NCBI RefSeq assembly: GCF_030053155.1
Contig: NZ_CP125643.1
Coordinates: 382,820 to 446,819 of the forward strand
Length of the DNA stretch: 64,000 bases
Direction of reading: 5' to 3'
DNA from: Rhizobium sp. BT03
GTDB taxonomy: Bacteria; Pseudomonadota; Alphaproteobacteria; Rhizobiales; Rhizobiaceae
The notes beneath the pieces were generated by a model. That model was not told the DNA's origin and made no database searches. It saw nothing but the letters and a program-made list of their open reading frames with translations. Below, piece after piece: positions 25,635 to 35,790 of the stretch (positions are counted from its first letter, which is position 1; the number at the start of each line of letters is the position of its first letter). The position numbers and the translations under genes were made by a program.

Positions 25635-27896
25635 ATGTCGAGACTGCCGCTATCTCTACTTTTAATGATTTTGGCAATTATCCCGTTGACGGCGTTCGTA
25701 ATCATCGGAGTATCAACATCACTGGGATATTACCGAGAATACTCTACCTTCCGCAGCGCACAAACAACGCAGCGACTTGGGCGGGAAGGCGGATTCCTCG
25801 CCCAAGCTATAGCGGCGGAAGCGTTTGCAGGCGCCGACGTGCGTCGGGCAAAGCAAGCTGCATCGGACAGGGCTTTTACAGCGGTCTTTTCCGCTTACGA
25901 CTCTTGGAAAAAGGCATTCGACGATCCGGCCATAGAACGGGCGGTACAGATCATTCGTGAAAGGCGGGACAATATCGATAGCTTCCGCCGGCGCGTCGAT
26001 GACGGAACGGCTAGCGAGGCGGAGGGAGCTGTTGCTTTGCGCCCAGCTGCCCTTGCGGGCTTGGAGCTCGTCCGTCGCACTGGGGCGACTGTCAATGATT
26101 TGGATTTAGCACGCCAAATTACCGGTTTTCACGCGCTCATGCAGATCACGGAAGCTAGTTTGCTGGAGATCAGGCCCGGCCGAGCCTACGTCAAAAATTC
26201 AGCCATGTCCGTCGATCTATTTTCGTCCCTCTTACAGTCAAAAAATCTAAAGCAGCTTTATGTGCCTGCGATGCAGGAATTTCTCCCCGCCGATCTCGTC
26301 AAATCTTATGACGACTTCGAGGCCAGCGCCGCAGGCAAGTTCATCGCGGGCGTTCGCGATCAGATGTATGCAAACCAGCCGGGCGTTTCCTTCCCCCCCG
26401 AGACGTTGGATCGATGGAATGAAATCACCCAACAGCGGGCTGCTTTGTTGACCGCACTCATTATGCGCACCGGCGACGAGTTGGACGAGATGGCATTTCA
26501 GCGTTACGCCGATCTTCGCAATGCCTTTATCGGCTACTCCGGCGCCACGCTTCTGATCATGTCTACGGTACTCATTTTGTGCATTTCGGTCGTTCGGAGA
26601 ATTTCAAGCTCCATTCGGACTCTGACAAGCCGAATGAAGGCACTCGCAGAAGGCGATACGTCGGCGCCGGTGCCCTTGACGATCCGACGCGACGAGATCG
26701 GGGACATGGCGCGTTGCCTTGAGTTTTTCCGCGGCGCGGCCATACAGAAAAGTAACCTGGAGACATCCGCGGAAGCTGAGCGCATTCGTTCTGACCAAGA
26801 GAAGCTGGATATTCAGGTAAGGGCGGAAAAAGAAGCAGAAGAGCGCCTCATCCGAGCGACGACGGCATTGGCAACCGGGTTGAAGCGGATGGCGGATGGA
26901 GACTTGATTTATGAAATTGAGGAGCCGTTAGCGCCACAGTTTGAAAGTTTGCGCAGGGATTTCAACGCTTCCATTCGTCAGCTCCGGGACGTGCTTGTTA
27001 CCGTCGGCCATTCAGTCGAAACGGTCACGAATGGCAGCTCGGGCGTCTCGGCCGCATCTGAAAATCTTTCAAGACGCACGGAGCAGCAGGCGGCTTCGCT
27101 CGAGGAAACTGCAGCGGCGTTGGAGGAGATAACCGTCAACGTTGCATCGACCACGAAGAGGACGGCTGAGGCGCGCGGAGCCGTCCAACAGATGCGAGAT
27201 CATGCGGAAATGTCCGGTCGGGTTGTACGCGATGCTATCGGCGCCATGAATCGCATTGAAAACTCCTCCAAGCAGATTTCCCAGATCATCAGCGTCATCG
27301 ACGCGATCGCCTTCCAAACGAACCTCCTGGCGCTGAACGCCGGCGTCGAAGCAGCGCGTGCTGGCGACGCGGGAAAAGGCTTTGCGGTTGTTGCCCAGGA
27401 GGTCAGGGAGCTTGCACAGCGCTCAGCGACAGCGGCAAAAGAAATCAAGGATCTCATCGGCAATTCAGCTCTTGCCGTCGACGAAGGCGTAAGGCTCGTG
27501 AGTGAAACCGGATCGGGCCTGAGAACGATTGAAGAGCTTGTGCAGGATGTAAATCTTCATATGGACGCAATCGCAACGGCCTCCCAGGAACAATCGTCGG
27601 GCCTGCGCGAGATCAACGGCGCGGTTAACCATATGGACCATGCCACTCAAGAAAATGCGAGCATGGTCGCGGAGATGAATACTGCAGGATCGCACCTCGC
27701 TCAAGAGAGCCAAAGCCTAGCCGCACTGTTGAAACATTTCCACTTCAAAGACGAGAGCGGGAAGCCACAGAAGGTCACGGGCGAACTTGGGAAGAGCTTC
27801 CCGCCCGGTCAGACAATGGTTGACCGCGGAGACTATCCGATGCGCCGTGGTAACCTGGTGCTCGCGCCTTCGAATGATGATTGGCAAGCGTTCTAA
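25635..27896 (+). CDS. Methyl-accepting chemotaxis protein with NIT-like periplasmic domain
   Basis: 753-residue chemoreceptor. TM1 is at about residues 6-28 and TM2 at about 298-318. The ~270-residue all-helical periplasmic region resembles nitrate/nitrite-sensing NIT domains ([21 protein letters not shown]). A HAMP domain follows TM2 ([20 protein letters not shown]), with a second HAMP-like segment near residues 410-465. The signalling tip is [20 protein letters not shown]. The protein ends DDWQAF, an xWxxF pentapeptide of the kind that tethers CheR/CheB. The ligand is unknown. Proximity to the catabolic cluster suggests taxis toward its substrate, which is inference. Confidence 0.9.
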   Translation: MSRLPLSLLLMILAIIPLTAFVIIGVSTSLGYYREYSTFRSAQTTQRLGREGGFLAQAIAAEAFAGADVRRAKQAASDRAFTAVFSAYDSWKKAFDDPAIERAVQIIRERRDNIDSFRRRVDDGTASEAEGAVALRPAALAGLELVRRTGATVNDLDLARQITGFHALMQITEASLLEIRPGRAYVKNSAMSVDLFSSLLQSKNLKQLYVPAMQEFLPADLVKSYDDFEASAAGKFIAGVRDQMYANQPGVSFPPETLDRWNEITQQRAALLTALIMRTGDELDEMAFQRYADLRNAFIGYSGATLLIMSTVLILCISVVRRISSSIRTLTSRMKALAEGDTSAPVPLTIRRDEIGDMARCLEFFRGAAIQKSNLETSAEAERIRSDQEKLDIQVRAEKEAEERLIRATTALATGLKRMADGDLIYEIEEPLAPQFESLRRDFNASIRQLRDVLVTVGHSVETVTNGSSGVSAASENLSRRTEQQAASLEETAAALEEITVNVASTTKRTAEARGAVQQMRDHAEMSGRVVRDAIGAMNRIENSSKQISQIISVIDAIAFQTNLLALNAGVEAARAGDAGKGFAVVAQEVRELAQRSATAAKEIKDLIGNSALAVDEGVRLVSETGSGLRTIEELVQDVNLHMDAIATASQEQSSGLREINGAVNHMDHATQENASMVAEMNTAGSHLAQESQSLAALLKHFHFKDESGKPQKVTGELGKSFPPGQTMVDRGDYPMRRGNLVLAPSNDDWQAF

Positions 27897-28071
27897 ATGA
27901 TATGGGCGGCGTCGCCGACCACATGCAAATACACGTCTTTGATGATTCTGAATGAGAGCGATATCCCGGTGGGGTAGCGGCATGGTACTCCGCCAAATGA
28001 CTTGTGCGGTCCTAACAAAATGCTGGCTTGACGCATGATTGCTCAGCCACGTGACAAAGCAGGACAGGCAC

Positions 28072-30870
28072 ATGAAACACGTACGTCAATCGGAACGCAC
28101 ATCCCGCCCCGAACAGCCTGTGGAAGTGCAGATGCCGACTGATGCTCAAATCGACCAGGGGCGTGGAGCCTTCCGCAACGCGGTCAATGCCAGCCCTCCG
28201 CTTGCCACGGGCACGGCCCCGCCATTTTCGGAAGCCTCCGTTGTCCGGCCATCGCACGGTCACGACGCAGATGTCGCAAGTCTGAAGCAACCGTTTGAGA
28301 AGGCTTTCCGGGCGAATCCCCGGCATCCTGCGACAAACATCGACTTGCCATTCAACGCCGAAGAGATGTCCAGTGCCGTCGTACTCGACGCGATCCCGTT
28401 ACCCGTCTTCTTCAAAAACAGAGATGGGATACACCTTGGTTGCAACAGGGCCTTCGAAAGCTTCTCCGGCCGCTCAAAGGGAGATATTATCGGAAAAACC
28501 GTTTTCGATTTGGTGCCCGCACCCATAGCCGAGACGTATGCCGCGTTGGACGAGGCGCTTTTTGCAAATGGCGGTGTTCAGCAATATGAAGCAAAGGCCA
28601 CCACCGAGAATGGTGGTGTCGTTGATCTTTTACTCAGCAAGACCGCAATCACTGATATCGCTGGTAACAGGATCGGCTTGGTTGGCGCGATGTTGGACAT
28701 CACAGAGCGAAAACGTGCGGAGCATGATCTCAAAGAGGCTCTTGAATTCGCAGAGGGAATTATTGCCGCCATTCCTGACGTTCTGTTCGAGGTAAATGCC
28801 GACGGTCGCTACCTGCAGGTCTGGGCAAGGAATCAGGAGATCCTGGCGCAGCGAAAAGAAGTGCTGCTCGGCAAGCTTGTCCGCGATGTGCTCCCTCCAG
28901 ATCAGGCCGACATCGCTATGCTGGCTCTTGAAGAAGCCGATGAAACCGGCGCCTCCTACGGTCGTTGTGTCCGTATAGCCCTACCAAACGGCGAATCCCG
29001 TTGGTTTGAACTGTCGGTCGCAAGGCGACCAAGCAGCAATCACTCAACCGTCACTTTTCTGGTGTTATCTCGCGATATTACCGAACGAAAGCACGCCGAG
29101 GGCACGACTATTGAAGCTCGGGCTCGCCTCCTAAGTGTCCTGCAGACCATTCCGGATATGGTATGGCTGAAAGACGTAACAGGCAAATATCTGTTGTGCA
29201 ATCATGCCTTCGAAGAATTGGTCGGCAAGGCAGAAGCGGAAATCGTCGGGAAAACGGATTATGACCTGTTTACTCCCGAACTCGCCCAGTTTTTTCGTGA
29301 CAAGGATGAGGAGGCCATGCAAGCCGGCCGTATTCTCATCAATGAGGAACGGTTTACCGCTCACGAGGACGGTCGATCAACGCTTTTGGAGACTCGTAAG
29401 GTTCCGGTATTCACGGGGGGAAAGCTGATGGGGATCCTCGGCGTCGCCCGCGATATCACCGAACTGGACACGTCCCGTAAGAAAATCCATCAGATGGCAT
29501 TCTACGATTCTCTGACCGGCCTGCCTAACCGGACACTTTTCAATGAACGGCTACGCGAGATGATCGGGGACGCGGCTTCGGCGGGCCAGCGAGCCGGGGT
29601 GATGCTGATCGACATGGACCATTTCAAAGCGATCAATGACACTATGGGACATCCCGTCGGTGACGAGTTGCTGCGGCAGGTGGCGACACGCATGAAAAAA
29701 GGCGTCCGTGCCAGCGACACCGTGGCGAGACTCGGTGGAGATGAATTTGCAGTCTTGCTGCCCAATGTTCAGGACAATGACGATTTGGCTCAAATTGCCA
29801 GCAGAATGCTTGCCGCATTCGGCGAACGCTTCATGCTTTCCGACAGGGAGATCTTTGTATCCTGCAGCATCGGGATATCGGTATTTCCAAATGACGGCGA
29901 CGCTCCCGACGATTTGGTGAAATATGCGGATTCTGCGATGTATTTGGCGAAGCGCTCGGGGCGTAGCAACTTCCGCTTCTACTCAAAGGATCTCACGATT
30001 GGGGCTGAAAAGCGCCTAGCGCTAGAATCAGACCTACGCCTAGCTTTGAAACATGAGCAACTTGAACTCCATTATCAGCCAAAGGTCCTATTGGACAACG
30101 GAAAGGTGATCGGTTCAGAAGCACTGCTACGATGGCATCATCCGAAGATGGGAATGATCCCTCCGGGAGAATTCATAGGTGTCGCCGAGGAAACGGGATT
30201 GATCATCGATCTTGGACGATGGGTGCTGCATGAGGCGTGTTGCACGGCTGCCGTCATGAATGCAGATGGACTGCCCCCGCACAAGATTGCGATAAATTTG
30301 TCTCCTAAGCAGTTTCAATGCCCGCGTTTGTCGCAAACGGTGGCGGACGTATTGCAGGAAACCGGTTGTCGTGCGGAGTGGATCGAGGTTGAAATAACTG
30401 AGAGTCTCCTGCTCCATAACTGCGAGGGCGTTTCGACGACACTCTCTCAATTGCATGCGAGCGGAATTTCCATAGCGATCGATGATTTCGGCACCGGCTA
30501 CTCATCTCTGAGCTATTTGGCTAACTTTCCCATTGATACCCTCAAAATTGACCGGTCATTCATCAATCGATCCGACAAGCGAAGTAGAGAACTGGTCAAG
30601 GCAATTCTCTCAATTGCGCGCTGCCTAGGGCAAAATGTAGTCGCTGAGGGCGTGGAGACGGTCGATCAAGAAAAATTCTTGGCTGAAAGCGGCTGCGCTG
30701 TGGCACAGGGGTTCTACTATAGCAAGCCCATCCCGAAGTCCGAACTTCTCGCTGCAAACGCAGTGCTCGAGTTCTCTCGCGGTGATTCCCATCTTACGCC
30801 GATGCCCGCAGAGGAAGGGGTGGCACTCATGCGCTTGCCTCCCGCATCTGTTGGGACCCGAACCGCGTGA
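28072..30870 (+). CDS. PAS-PAS-PAS-GGDEF-EAL signalling protein (c-di-GMP turnover)
   Basis: About 932-residue cytoplasmic protein. Three PAS/PAC modules occupy roughly residues 110-220, 225-345 and 350-470, each ending with an ITERK-like or DITEL linker. A diguanylate cyclase domain (LTGLPNRTLF, catalytic RLGGDEFAVLL) is followed by a phosphodiesterase domain with SEALLRWHHP, ITESLLLHN, IDDFGTGYSSLSYL and VAEGVETVDQ. Both catalytic signatures look intact, so it may switch between making and degrading c-di-GMP. No membrane segment is visible. Start ATG 28072 is preferred (AGGA upstream); in-frame starts exist back to 28039. Confidence 0.92.
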   Translation: MKHVRQSERTSRPEQPVEVQMPTDAQIDQGRGAFRNAVNASPPLATGTAPPFSEASVVRPSHGHDADVASLKQPFEKAFRANPRHPATNIDLPFNAEEMSSAVVLDAIPLPVFFKNRDGIHLGCNRAFESFSGRSKGDIIGKTVFDLVPAPIAETYAALDEALFANGGVQQYEAKATTENGGVVDLLLSKTAITDIAGNRIGLVGAMLDITERKRAEHDLKEALEFAEGIIAAIPDVLFEVNADGRYLQVWARNQEILAQRKEVLLGKLVRDVLPPDQADIAMLALEEADETGASYGRCVRIALPNGESRWFELSVARRPSSNHSTVTFLVLSRDITERKHAEGTTIEARARLLSVLQTIPDMVWLKDVTGKYLLCNHAFEELVGKAEAEIVGKTDYDLFTPELAQFFRDKDEEAMQAGRILINEERFTAHEDGRSTLLETRKVPVFTGGKLMGILGVARDITELDTSRKKIHQMAFYDSLTGLPNRTLFNERLREMIGDAASAGQRAGVMLIDMDHFKAINDTMGHPVGDELLRQVATRMKKGVRASDTVARLGGDEFAVLLPNVQDNDDLAQIASRMLAAFGERFMLSDREIFVSCSIGISVFPNDGDAPDDLVKYADSAMYLAKRSGRSNFRFYSKDLTIGAEKRLALESDLRLALKHEQLELHYQPKVLLDNGKVIGSEALLRWHHPKMGMIPPGEFIGVAEETGLIIDLGRWVLHEACCTAAVMNADGLPPHKIAINLSPKQFQCPRLSQTVADVLQETGCRAEWIEVEITESLLLHNCEGVSTTLSQLHASGISIAIDDFGTGYSSLSYLANFPIDTLKIDRSFINRSDKRSRELVKAILSIARCLGQNVVAEGVETVDQEKFLAESGCAVAQGFYYSKPIPKSELLAANAVLEFSRGDSHLTPMPAEEGVALMRLPPASVGTRTA

Positions 30871-31148
30871 AGCCTACGGCTAACAGCGCGCAGGATCCAC
30901 GCCACCTGCGGCGCTGTTTATACCGCACTCATCCAACGGAAGCCCAAACTACTCTGGGCGATTGGATAAAACGCGGACCAATAGGAACTACTTAAAACTT
31001 CAGGTGCTTTGATGTTCCGAAATATGCAGGCCCTGTACCGAATTGCGCGACGAAACATACGTTGACGTGTTTTCGCTTTCGATTGCCATTGCAAAGACTT
31101 GCCCAGTACAATCTACTATTCTGCGTCAATATCGTCAAAAGCATAACC

Positions 31149-31355
31149 GTGCAAAAGCTCATCCCATTTCCCCATCCGAATAGAAGTTCTGCGGATTTGA
31201 AAAGTTCAACTGCGAATTCGAATGGCTCCGGACATTTCGACATCATCCAATCGCTGAAATCGGAACTTCACGATTTGGCTAGTGCCGTAAATCAGTTGGA
31301 GGCGCTATGTGAGTCATACCGATCCCAAGCTGATACGTGCTCGCAACCTGACTGA
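31149..31355 (+). CDS. Small hypothetical protein
   Basis: 68-codon frame from GTG 31149, with a Pro/Ser/Asn-rich start and a helical C-terminal half (SLKSELHDLASAVNQLEAL) that could form a coiled coil. The frame continues upstream to 31062 without better initiation signals. I do not recognise the family, and there is no strong ribosome site. It sits in the otherwise gene-poor junction between the signalling gene and plasmid-transfer DNA. Confidence 0.35.
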   Translation: MQKLIPFPHPNRSSADLKSSTANSNGSGHFDIIQSLKSELHDLASAVNQLEALCESYRSQADTCSQPD

Positions 31356-31611
31356 ACGACTGAGCGTCCGCGCTTGTCATCGTATTCCCTATGACCCTCT
31401 CTGGGCGTGGCGGCCAGTGGTTCGTTGAATCTTGCCAAACGTTCCCGGATCCCACCACTTCCCGAACACGGGAGCTTCAATTCGATCAACTCGAAACTTT
31501 CGGCCATTTGAACGGGTGGCGGAAAAAAACGCCAGCGATTGCGCCGTGATTTCGTAATGGTTCTGCCTATTTGCTGAAGGCGGTCGGCCGATTGGAATGC
31601 TCCATCAGACC

Positions 31612-31877
31612 TCAACTTACCGGCAGCAAGGACTGCAGGTTCGATAGCTTCTTTTCGTGGATGAGGATATACGGATCCTCGAACTCTACCCGCATCTTGT
31701 CCTGGTTGGCGACGAAGTAGGGGCTGAGGTACGGGTCGAATTGCATGCGCGCGAAGACTACGAGTTTGGTCTCGGCGGTCTTGGCTTCCTCGACGAAATG
31801 GCACTCTCGTTGCTAACCTTCTCCATTGCGTCGACGAGGAACGGCCGCGCAAGGTCGATGCCACGCTTCGGGTCCAT
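31612..31877 (-). pseudogene. groEL fragment (chaperonin pseudogene)
   Basis: On the minus strand, from ATG 31877, codons for MDPKRGIDLA resemble the GroEL segment around residue 115. They run through an altered stretch to DAMEKVSNE. After a one-base frameshift near 31803, codons for [11 protein letters not shown], then [19 protein letters not shown] and [20 protein letters not shown] match the GroEL apical-domain entry region. A stop follows at 31612-31614. Several internal residues expected in GroEL are missing, and both ends of the gene are absent, so this is a decayed fragment of about 85 codons out of about 545. It probably marks an old recombination joint with chromosomal DNA or a second plasmid. 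Confidence 0.85.
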
Positions 31878-32135
31878 CGATTCATCCCGGACGCTCCCGC
31901 CTTGCGTAATAGACTGGATTTTTCATTTCTGCCTGGGTTTCAAACCTGTCTCGCCGTGGTGTTGCTGCATCCCGTCCTGCCCCGGCTTTTGGTCCTGCCA
32001 GGCTCGCGCTGCCCGCAACGGCTTTGCCGTCCTTCACTTCGTTGCGGCCCTGCGGGTGCTGGCCGCACTTGCAGCCTGGCTTTTGGACCGCCGTAGCAGG
32101 TCGCGATGGCCGCGACCTCGAACGGAGGTTCAGAG

Positions 32136-33056
32136 ATGAACAGGCAGCAATCCAATCAACGATCCGATATCTACAGCCGCATCACCACCAAGATCATCGC
32201 CGATCTCAAACAGGGCGTCCGTCCATGGACCAAGCCATGGACGACGGGAGGCTGGACAGCCGAGGTCAGCCAGCCACTGCGCCACAATGGCCAACCCTAC
32301 ACCGGCATCAATGCTCTGCTCCTCTGGTCTGAAGCCATCGCCCGCGGCTTTGCATCACCAAGGTGGATGACGTTTCGCCAGGCAATCGAGCTCGGCGGCG
32401 CCGTCCGCAGGGGCGAAACCGGCACGACCGTCGTCTTCGCCAGCTCTTTCATCCGCGCCGAGACGACGGAGACAGGCGCCGAAATCGAACGCGACATCCC
32501 CTTCCTCAAAACCTACACCGTGTTCAACACCGACCAGATCACCGGCCTTGATGGCCTTGCCCATTCCATCGCGCCTGACCAGGATTGGATGAGCCGCATC
32601 GGTGCTGCCGGCCGCTTCTTTGCCAATACCGGCGCCCTGATCCGCCATGGAGGATCGGCGGCCTATTATGCTGCTGCCCGTGACTACATCCAGATGCCGT
32701 GCTTCGACGCCTTCCGGGACGATGCATCCTATGTCGCCGTTCTCAGTCACGAGATGACGCACTGGACCGCTGCACCGCGAAGGCTCGATCGGGATCTCAG
32801 CCGCTATGCGAAAGACAGGAGCGAACGCGCCCGCGAAGAGCTCATTGCCGAACTCGGCAGCTGCTTTCTCTGCGCCGATCTTGGTATCGTCCCCGAGCTC
32901 GAACCACGCCCCGACCATGCAAGCTATCTCGATGACTGGCTCAAGGTTCTCGGCAGCGACAAGCGTGCCATCTTTTCAGCGGCAGCTCATGCCCAGCGCG
33001 CGGTCGACTATCTGCATGACTTGCAGCCGGACCTCAACGAGGAGGAGGCGGCGTGA
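32136..33056 (+). CDS. ardC: ArdC-like antirestriction / ssDNA-binding metallopeptidase-fold protein
   Basis: 306-residue ArdC-family protein. The N-terminal ssDNA-binding domain has the start pattern DIYSRITTKIIADLKQGVRPW and NGQPYTGINALLLW. The C-terminal zincin-like domain has the metal motif SHEMTHW (HExxH). ArdC proteins of conjugative plasmids protect incoming single-stranded DNA from restriction early after transfer. ATG 32136 is chosen because GGAGG lies upstream. A G+C-rich leader with several potential hairpins (about 31970-32130) precedes it, which may serve early expression from single-stranded DNA; that point is speculative. Confidence 0.9.
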   Translation: MNRQQSNQRSDIYSRITTKIIADLKQGVRPWTKPWTTGGWTAEVSQPLRHNGQPYTGINALLLWSEAIARGFASPRWMTFRQAIELGGAVRRGETGTTVVFASSFIRAETTETGAEIERDIPFLKTYTVFNTDQITGLDGLAHSIAPDQDWMSRIGAAGRFFANTGALIRHGGSAAYYAAARDYIQMPCFDAFRDDASYVAVLSHEMTHWTAAPRRLDRDLSRYAKDRSERAREELIAELGSCFLCADLGIVPELEPRPDHASYLDDWLKVLGSDKRAIFSAAAHAQRAVDYLHDLQPDLNEEEAA

Positions 33057-33166
33057 GCCGTCTCCTTCTTAGCCACCCGGACGCCGCCCACTGCCGCGAC
33101 CCGACGGCCGCAAGCTCCTATCCCGCGAACCGGCGTCTAAAATCGTCAGGCATTGACCTCGCGCAG

Positions 33167-33349
33167 CTAGTGGGGCGTGTTCACCGGCATATTGAAGTGA
33201 CGCGCGAAGTATTCCGACGGCGTCGTCATGCGGCCCGTGGTGAGAACCAGCGCATCCCCTCGACCGTCGATGCTGAAAATCACGCGACTGTGCAGGCTTG
33301 CAACCTCCTCCGGCAGATCCTCCCTTAGCATCGCGATGGCGGAAGCCAT
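33167..33349 (-). CDS. Small hypothetical protein
   Basis: 60-residue frame with protein-like composition (AIAMLREDLPEEV and VIFSIDGRGDALVLTTGRM), suggesting a small alpha/beta protein. ATG 33349 is the only conventional start; the frame is open upstream to about 33440 without one. I do not recognise the family. It is convergent with ardC. Confidence 0.45.
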   Translation of the reverse strand: MASAIAMLREDLPEEVASLHSRVIFSIDGRGDALVLTTGRMTTPSEYFARHFNMPVNTPH

Positions 33350-34120
33350 CGTCCGCCGAGGGCGAACGAGAACGATGTCCCGCGCGAACGAGTCGTCGTG
33401 CGTAGCATCGAGAGAAGCGTTGATGACAGCGGGTCGTCGGATGATCTATTTGGAACTAGCAAAAAATATTGCTTTGATAAATTTGCGCTGACAGCTTTGG
33501 CCGCGGCCTCAACACGAGCGGGTGCCTGCAGCCGCTGGCGCGCATTGGAAAGATGGAGGCGGACGGTTTGAATGGATAAGTTTCAGTCTCCTATGGATAG
33601 CACCGTCACTATCGCCGTCGGATAAAAGCTGCAAACAACGTCTTTCCTGTTTCGTCAGATCCTGCCTGGGATTAGCGATCTCTCCGTCCAAACGCGTTGG
33701 ACCCGTTCATGAAATCTGTTTTCGCTTGGCGCGTAATGCCGGATAGACACTGGAGAGCCAACCATCGGCGCCCTCACCGGTAGGTCATGTTCCAGCCGAG
33801 TTCGCCGGTGCGCAACGCGCTCCATATGCTGAGCGGCGACGGAGATAGGGAACGCACGGGCGGGGGCAGTCGGTCCCGCCTCCCTTGACGGCCGCTATGC
33901 TGAGGCTCCTGCGGCTGCCCTTGTTCCGCCCTTAGCGTGGCGAGAATTCCCGAAATCCGCCTCACGGCGCCGCTATGCTGATTTCTCCGATACTCTTCAT
34001 TGTTTGATTGGAACCCGCCTGCGGGCGGGTTGCCCGATCGTCCCTGATGGCTGCCGGCAGCCATGCGATCGGGAGTTGTGAGTGATTCGCCATCTCGCCT
34101 CATCAAACATCGAAAATCAG
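33350..34120. other. Gene-poor stretch between ardC region and transfer operon
   Basis: About 770 bp with no frame I can support. It contains a 13-bp direct repeat GCCGCTATGCTGA at 33891-33903 and 33969-33981, and the hairpin block at 34012-34073. Confidence 0.55.
34012..34073. repeat. Tandem strong hairpins / cruciform block
   Basis: First hairpin AACCCGCC-TGCG-GGCGGGTT (34012-34031). Second is a nested structure with 8-bp outer arms CCCGATCG/CGATCGGG (34033-34040 and 34066-34073) enclosing an 18-bp perfect palindrome ATGGCTGCCGGCAGCCAT (34047-34064). It lies just beyond the 3' end of the minus-strand regulator gene, so it may terminate that transcript. Confidence 0.6.
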
Positions 34121-34492
34121 TCAGTTTAACCCCGCCTCCTGGCTGGCGCGGAAAGAGCTCAGCTTGCTCAGGAGGTCCTGAGAGATCTCGAATTGCCGCG
34201 CCGTCCCCCGGCCCATGGCGTTCTTCCCCATCGTCTCCAAAAGCATTCCTCGCTTTACCAAAAGGTCGACCGTCTCCTTCACACCGCTGCGTGTTAGCTC
34301 GGTAATCTCAATGATATTAGAGAGTGTTAGCTTCTGGTGGGCCTGAGTCATCGTATAGAGGATCGTCATCATGCCGATCTGCTTCAGCCTCGCCTGGGGG
34401 GTCTCGTCCTCCAGCGGATGGTCGAGGATCTCATGGAGAATGAGTCCGGAGAAGGCAAGGTTGTGCCATTGCGTTTTAATCGCGCTTGTCAT
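34121..34492 (-). CDS. Winged-helix (MarR-like) transcriptional regulator
   Basis: 123-residue regulator with a winged-helix core (MMTILYTMTQAHQKLTLSNI, then ITELTRSGVKETVDLLVKRG as recognition helix and wing). ATG 34492 is preferred; the longer frame to 34570 runs into the divergent promoter. It is transcribed away from the VirB-type operon, whose first gene starts about 100 bp off, so it is a good candidate for controlling transfer genes. It resembles in position, though not demonstrably in sequence, the repressors of other rhizobial VirB-type systems. Confidence 0.75.
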   Translation of the reverse strand: MTSAIKTQWHNLAFSGLILHEILDHPLEDETPQARLKQIGMMTILYTMTQAHQKLTLSNIIEITELTRSGVKETVDLLVKRGMLLETMGKNAMGRGTARQFEISQDLLSKLSSFRASQEAGLN

Positions 34493-34590
34493 GTCATTTA
34501 ACTGTGTTATATACGGCAGTATGAATGCGGGCAGGCAGATTGGGTCTCCCGAAACGCAATAGGGCGCCATCGTCTCGAAGGATCCTGTTC

Positions 34591-35127
34591 ATGAAAAGCC
34601 TTCTCCTGAATTCACTGCTTACAGTCTGCTTCGTTGCGCCAACCTATCTTATTTTCGGCAGTAAAGCGCGGGCCGAGGATTGGGGATGCCAGGTTATCCT
34701 ATGCCTTTCCAATCCCGGCGGGCCGACGCAATATGCAGAATGCCGGCCGCCAATCCAGAAGCTGTGGCGGGAGCTTGCCGAGGGGCACTCATTCCCGACC
34801 TGCAGCGGCGTCGGTTTTCAGAGTTCGCAGCCGGGCTATGAACCCTATTATTGCGATGCGGGGTACAAGCTCACGACTGATAGCGGTCGCGGCGGTCGGC
34901 AAGCAACCTGCGTGTCGACATCGCCGCAGCCGGTGAGCAACAGCCTCTGCTGGGATGGGAACGACTATACTTCCCGCGACAATTCGGTCCTGTCGCCACA
35001 TTGGCAGCGCGTGGACGGGCACCGCCAGTGCATGGGCTATCTGATAAGTCGTCCGAATGTGCGATCGCAGCCGCACTATGTCGATGTCACCATCGACGGC
35101 GCCGGTAAACAGCGCGTTTGGTACTGA
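34591..35127 (+). CDS. TrbM/KikA-like conjugal transfer protein
   Basis: 178-residue exported protein and first gene of the transfer operon. It has a signal peptide (MKSLLLNSLLTVCFVAP, cleavage near ARAEDWG) followed by the TrbM/KikA/MpfK-type pattern CQVILCLSNPGG and ECRPPIQKLW. Several further Cys residues could form disulfides in the periplasm. Members of this family accompany VirB-type systems and have no firm biochemical role. ATG 34591 is chosen as the start of the signal peptide. It is 3 bp from the VirB1 start. Confidence 0.75.
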   Translation: MKSLLLNSLLTVCFVAPTYLIFGSKARAEDWGCQVILCLSNPGGPTQYAECRPPIQKLWRELAEGHSFPTCSGVGFQSSQPGYEPYYCDAGYKLTTDSGRGGRQATCVSTSPQPVSNSLCWDGNDYTSRDNSVLSPHWQRVDGHRQCMGYLISRPNVRSQPHYVDVTIDGAGKQRVWY

Positions 35128-35130
35128 CCG

Positions 35131-35790
35131 ATGGGTGCTGCATTCGTCGAAATCGCGCAAACCTGTGCGCCGATGGTTCAGGTCGAGACGCTGGCCGGCA
35201 TTGTCAGCCTTGAGAGCCGTTTTCAGCCTTTCGCCATTCGCATCAACAGCGGCCCGCCACTCGCCGCCCAACCCGGATCGAAGGCGGAGGCGATTGAGAT
35301 TGCGACGTCTCTGATTGCCGATCACCAGGCTATTCAGATCGGGCTCGGCGGCATCGCGATAGAGGACCTTCAAAAACTGAAGCTATCCGTGGCCGACGCC
35401 TTTGATCCCTGCCTGAACCTCAATGCGACGGCCAGGCTTCTCGACGGATACTACCGCGCCGCATTACGCGCGGGGGATCCGGCTCAGGCCGAAAGGGTGA
35501 TGCTCCAGTCCTACTACGGCCGCGATGATCCATCCCTCGGCGCCATGGTCAAATATGACGAGCAGGTACGCCAGGAAGCAAAGCGGTTATCGCCGATTGC
35601 TGCCTCCCTTGTGATTGGCGAGCCCGATGGCCGGGCCGGGCCTGGAGAGCCGACGCAAGATCAGGTGGCGCCGGCGCTTGCGAAGCAATCCTTCCAAACC
35701 GCCGAGGCCACATCCTGGGATGTTTTCAGCTCAGGTCGGCAATCCTCGGTTCTCGTTTTCCAGAATGATCGATCGGAGCAGAGTGAATGA
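35131..35790 (+). CDS. virB1: VirB1-like lytic transglycosylase
   Basis: 219-residue SLT-domain protein that opens peptidoglycan for assembly of the secretion channel. The catalytic Glu is in GIVSLESRFQPFAIRIN near residue 30. NLNATARLLDGYYRAAL and SYYGRDDPSLGAM follow as the substrate groove. No obvious N-terminal signal precedes the domain; export may use an atypical start, as with other short VirB1 proteins. Its last codon overlaps virB2 by 4 bp. Confidence 0.88.
   Translation: MGAAFVEIAQTCAPMVQVETLAGIVSLESRFQPFAIRINSGPPLAAQPGSKAEAIEIATSLIADHQAIQIGLGGIAIEDLQKLKLSVADAFDPCLNLNATARLLDGYYRAALRAGDPAQAERVMLQSYYGRDDPSLGAMVKYDEQVRQEAKRLSPIAASLVIGEPDGRAGPGEPTQDQVAPALAKQSFQTAEATSWDVFSSGRQSSVLVFQNDRSEQSE

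Noticed and set aside
31657..32139. 160-codon plus-strand frame before ardC
   Set aside because: It is antisense to the groEL fragment; the meaningful similarity is on the minus strand.
33522..33746. 74-codon frame in the ardC-VirB gap
   Set aside because: No initiation signal or family resemblance.
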